A stretch of 16,769 bases of DNA from DASTQL01 sp035462375. GTDB taxonomy: Bacteria > Actinomycetota > Actinomycetes > Jiangellales > Jiangellaceae. The translations under genes were made by a program, and so were the position numbers. The stretch spans positions 1 to 16,769 of the forward strand of contig DATHUJ010000066.1 in NCBI GenBank assembly GCA_035462375.1. Direction: 5' to 3'. The notes under the pieces were generated by a model, which had not been told where the DNA came from, searched no databases, and was given only the letters and a program-made list of their open reading frames with translations. Below, piece after piece: positions 15,576 through 16,769 of the stretch (position 1 is its first letter; the number at the start of each line of letters is the position of its first letter).

Positions 15576-16730
15576 ATGGGGACCATGCACTCCTTCGCGA
15601 TCGTCGCGCTCGCCGCGGCCCTGCTTCCGTCCGCAGCCGCGAGCGTCGACGGTGCGCCCGCCCCCCTCGGCGGTGAGCAGCTGGCCCGTACGGGTGTGGT
15701 GGTGGCCGACCCCGCGCCTGGGACACCTGCTCCCCCGCCGGCCGACGCGACCGCCTACCTACTCGCGGACGCGGACTCTGGCGATGTGCTCGCAGGCCTC
15801 GACGCCCACGTGCCACGCCCGCCCGCGAGCCTGGTCAAGCTGCTCACCGCACTCGCGCTGCTGCCTGACTTGGACCCGGGGCAGACGCACGTGGCCACCG
15901 ACCAGGACGCCTCGATCGAGGGCAGTCGGGTAGGGCTGTCGCCGGGCCAGGCCTACACCGTCGAGCAGATCACGTACGGGTTGATGCTTGCGTCCGGCAA
16001 CGACGCCGCCCACGCGCTGGCCGAGGTCGCCGGGGGCCAGCAGCAGGCGATCGAAGCCATGAACGCCGAGGCCGAGCGCCTGGGAGCCTGGCGCACCCGG
16101 GCGCTGACCCCGCACGGTCTCGACGAGCCGGGGCAGGTCTCCACGCCGTACGACCTGGCCCTGCTGGCGCGCGCAGCGCTGGCCGACGAGCGGGTGGCTG
16201 GTCCGGCGCGCACGGCGACGTACGACTTCCCCGGTGGGGACGGCGGGCCCTACCAGATCCAGAACCAGAACCGGCTCCTCGGCTACTACCCCGGCACGGT
16301 CGGGCTCAAGACCGGTTTCACGTCCCGGGCCGGGCACACCCTGACCGCCGCGGCCGAGCGGGAGGGCCGCCTGCTGATCGCCGTGGTCCTCGGGGCAGAG
16401 GGGCGGGCCGAGGACGCCGCCGCCGTCCTGCTCGACTGGGGCTTCACCGCCGGCGCGGCCGCCCGGCCGGTCGGCCGGCTGCTCACGCCCGACCAGGTCG
16501 CCGAGGAGCGGCTGGCTCGCGAGCGAGCGGCTCAGGACGGGCAGGCCGGGGCACAGGTCGCCGCCGCCGGACTGGAGGACGGACTAGCACTCGACGACGT
16601 CCTCACCGCGACGAGGACGATGGGTCCACGGTGGTGGGTCGTGCTCGGCTCGGTCGTCCTGCTGTCGACGCTGCTGTGGCTCCGCCGGGGCCGCGGGCCC
16701 GGAGGCGCGGGACGCTACGCGGGGCGGTGA
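15576..16730 (+). CDS. D-alanyl-D-alanine carboxypeptidase (low-mass PBP, S11 family), membrane-anchored
   Basis: Cell-wall enzyme that trims the terminal D-Ala of peptidoglycan stem peptides, 384 aa. A hydrophobic N-terminal signal (residues 5-22) is followed by a Pro/Ala-rich linker to about 57. The catalytic domain has all three S11 motifs: Ser85-Leu-Val-Lys88, Ser140-Gly-Asn142 and Lys245-Thr-Gly247. A C-terminal hydrophobic helix (about 353-370, WWVVLGSVVLLSTLLWL) followed by an Arg/Gly-rich tail should anchor it with the catalytic domain outside. The second ATG at 15585 (MHSFAIV) is a good alternative start, since neither ATG has a clear ribosome site. It is divergent from the dehydratase, with only 44 bases between starts. 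Confidence 0.93.
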   Translation: MGTMHSFAIVALAAALLPSAAASVDGAPAPLGGEQLARTGVVVADPAPGTPAPPPADATAYLLADADSGDVLAGLDAHVPRPPASLVKLLTALALLPDLDPGQTHVATDQDASIEGSRVGLSPGQAYTVEQITYGLMLASGNDAAHALAEVAGGQQQAIEAMNAEAERLGAWRTRALTPHGLDEPGQVSTPYDLALLARAALADERVAGPARTATYDFPGGDGGPYQIQNQNRLLGYYPGTVGLKTGFTSRAGHTLTAAAEREGRLLIAVVLGAEGRAEDAAAVLLDWGFTAGAAARPVGRLLTPDQVAEERLARERAAQDGQAGAQVAAAGLEDGLALDDVLTATRTMGPRWWVVLGSVVLLSTLLWLRRGRGPGGAGRYAGR

Positions 16731-16769
16731 CGCCGCCAGGCCCGGCCCGCAGGATCCCGAGGCGTCAGG
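16731..16769. other. Terminal non-coding stretch
   Basis: These 39 bases follow the carboxypeptidase stop. I see no start site, hairpin or other feature before the window ends. Confidence 0.3.

Overview
The window is very GC-rich, with codon ends almost all G or C, GTG starts common and genes packed on both strands. Together with F420 genes (fgd, fbiC), a menaquinone-type sdhCDAB operon and a BMP-family nucleoside importer, this points to the chromosome of an actinobacterium. A Nocardioidaceae-like member of the Propionibacteriales is my best guess, inferred from gene style only. I see no mobile element, CRISPR array, tRNA or rRNA.

Layout. (1) 1-4028, minus strand: an ABC importer of the BMP/nucleoside class, in the order lipoprotein, two-domain ATPase, permease (cut by the left edge). 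(2) 4217-7088, minus strand: an M20 amidohydrolase downstream of a stand-alone large subunit of an acyl-CoA mutase. (3) 7199-7459, plus strand: a small acyl-CoA-binding protein, divergent from the mutase and overlapping tail to tail with fbiC. (4) 7423-10877, minus strand: a two-gene F420 operon, fgd (F420-dependent glucose-6-phosphate dehydrogenase) followed by fbiC (FO synthase), joined by a 4-base overlap. (5) 11122-14483, plus strand: sdhC-sdhD-sdhA-sdhB, succinate dehydrogenase. (6) 14596-15531, minus strand: a PLP-dependent threonine/serine dehydratase, convergent with sdhB across a large hairpin. (7) 15576-16730, plus strand: a membrane-anchored D,D-carboxypeptidase.

The genes are mostly core metabolism. 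fgd and fbiC make the FO core of F420 and reduce the finished cofactor. The mutase and ACBP handle acyl-CoA, and the mutase retains the residues expected for methylmalonyl-CoA, whose product succinyl-CoA feeds the TCA step run by Sdh. That link is inference.

I did not find a convincing undescribed system. The points most worth a second look are non-coding or start-site details: a probable CTG start for the importer ATPase, a long nested hairpin between lipoprotein and ATPase genes, a perfect 16-base palindrome upstream of the lipoprotein gene, a 22-base duplication of the mutase 3' end, a convergent gene overlap that gives FbiC an unusual tail, and a 69-base hairpin after sdhB.
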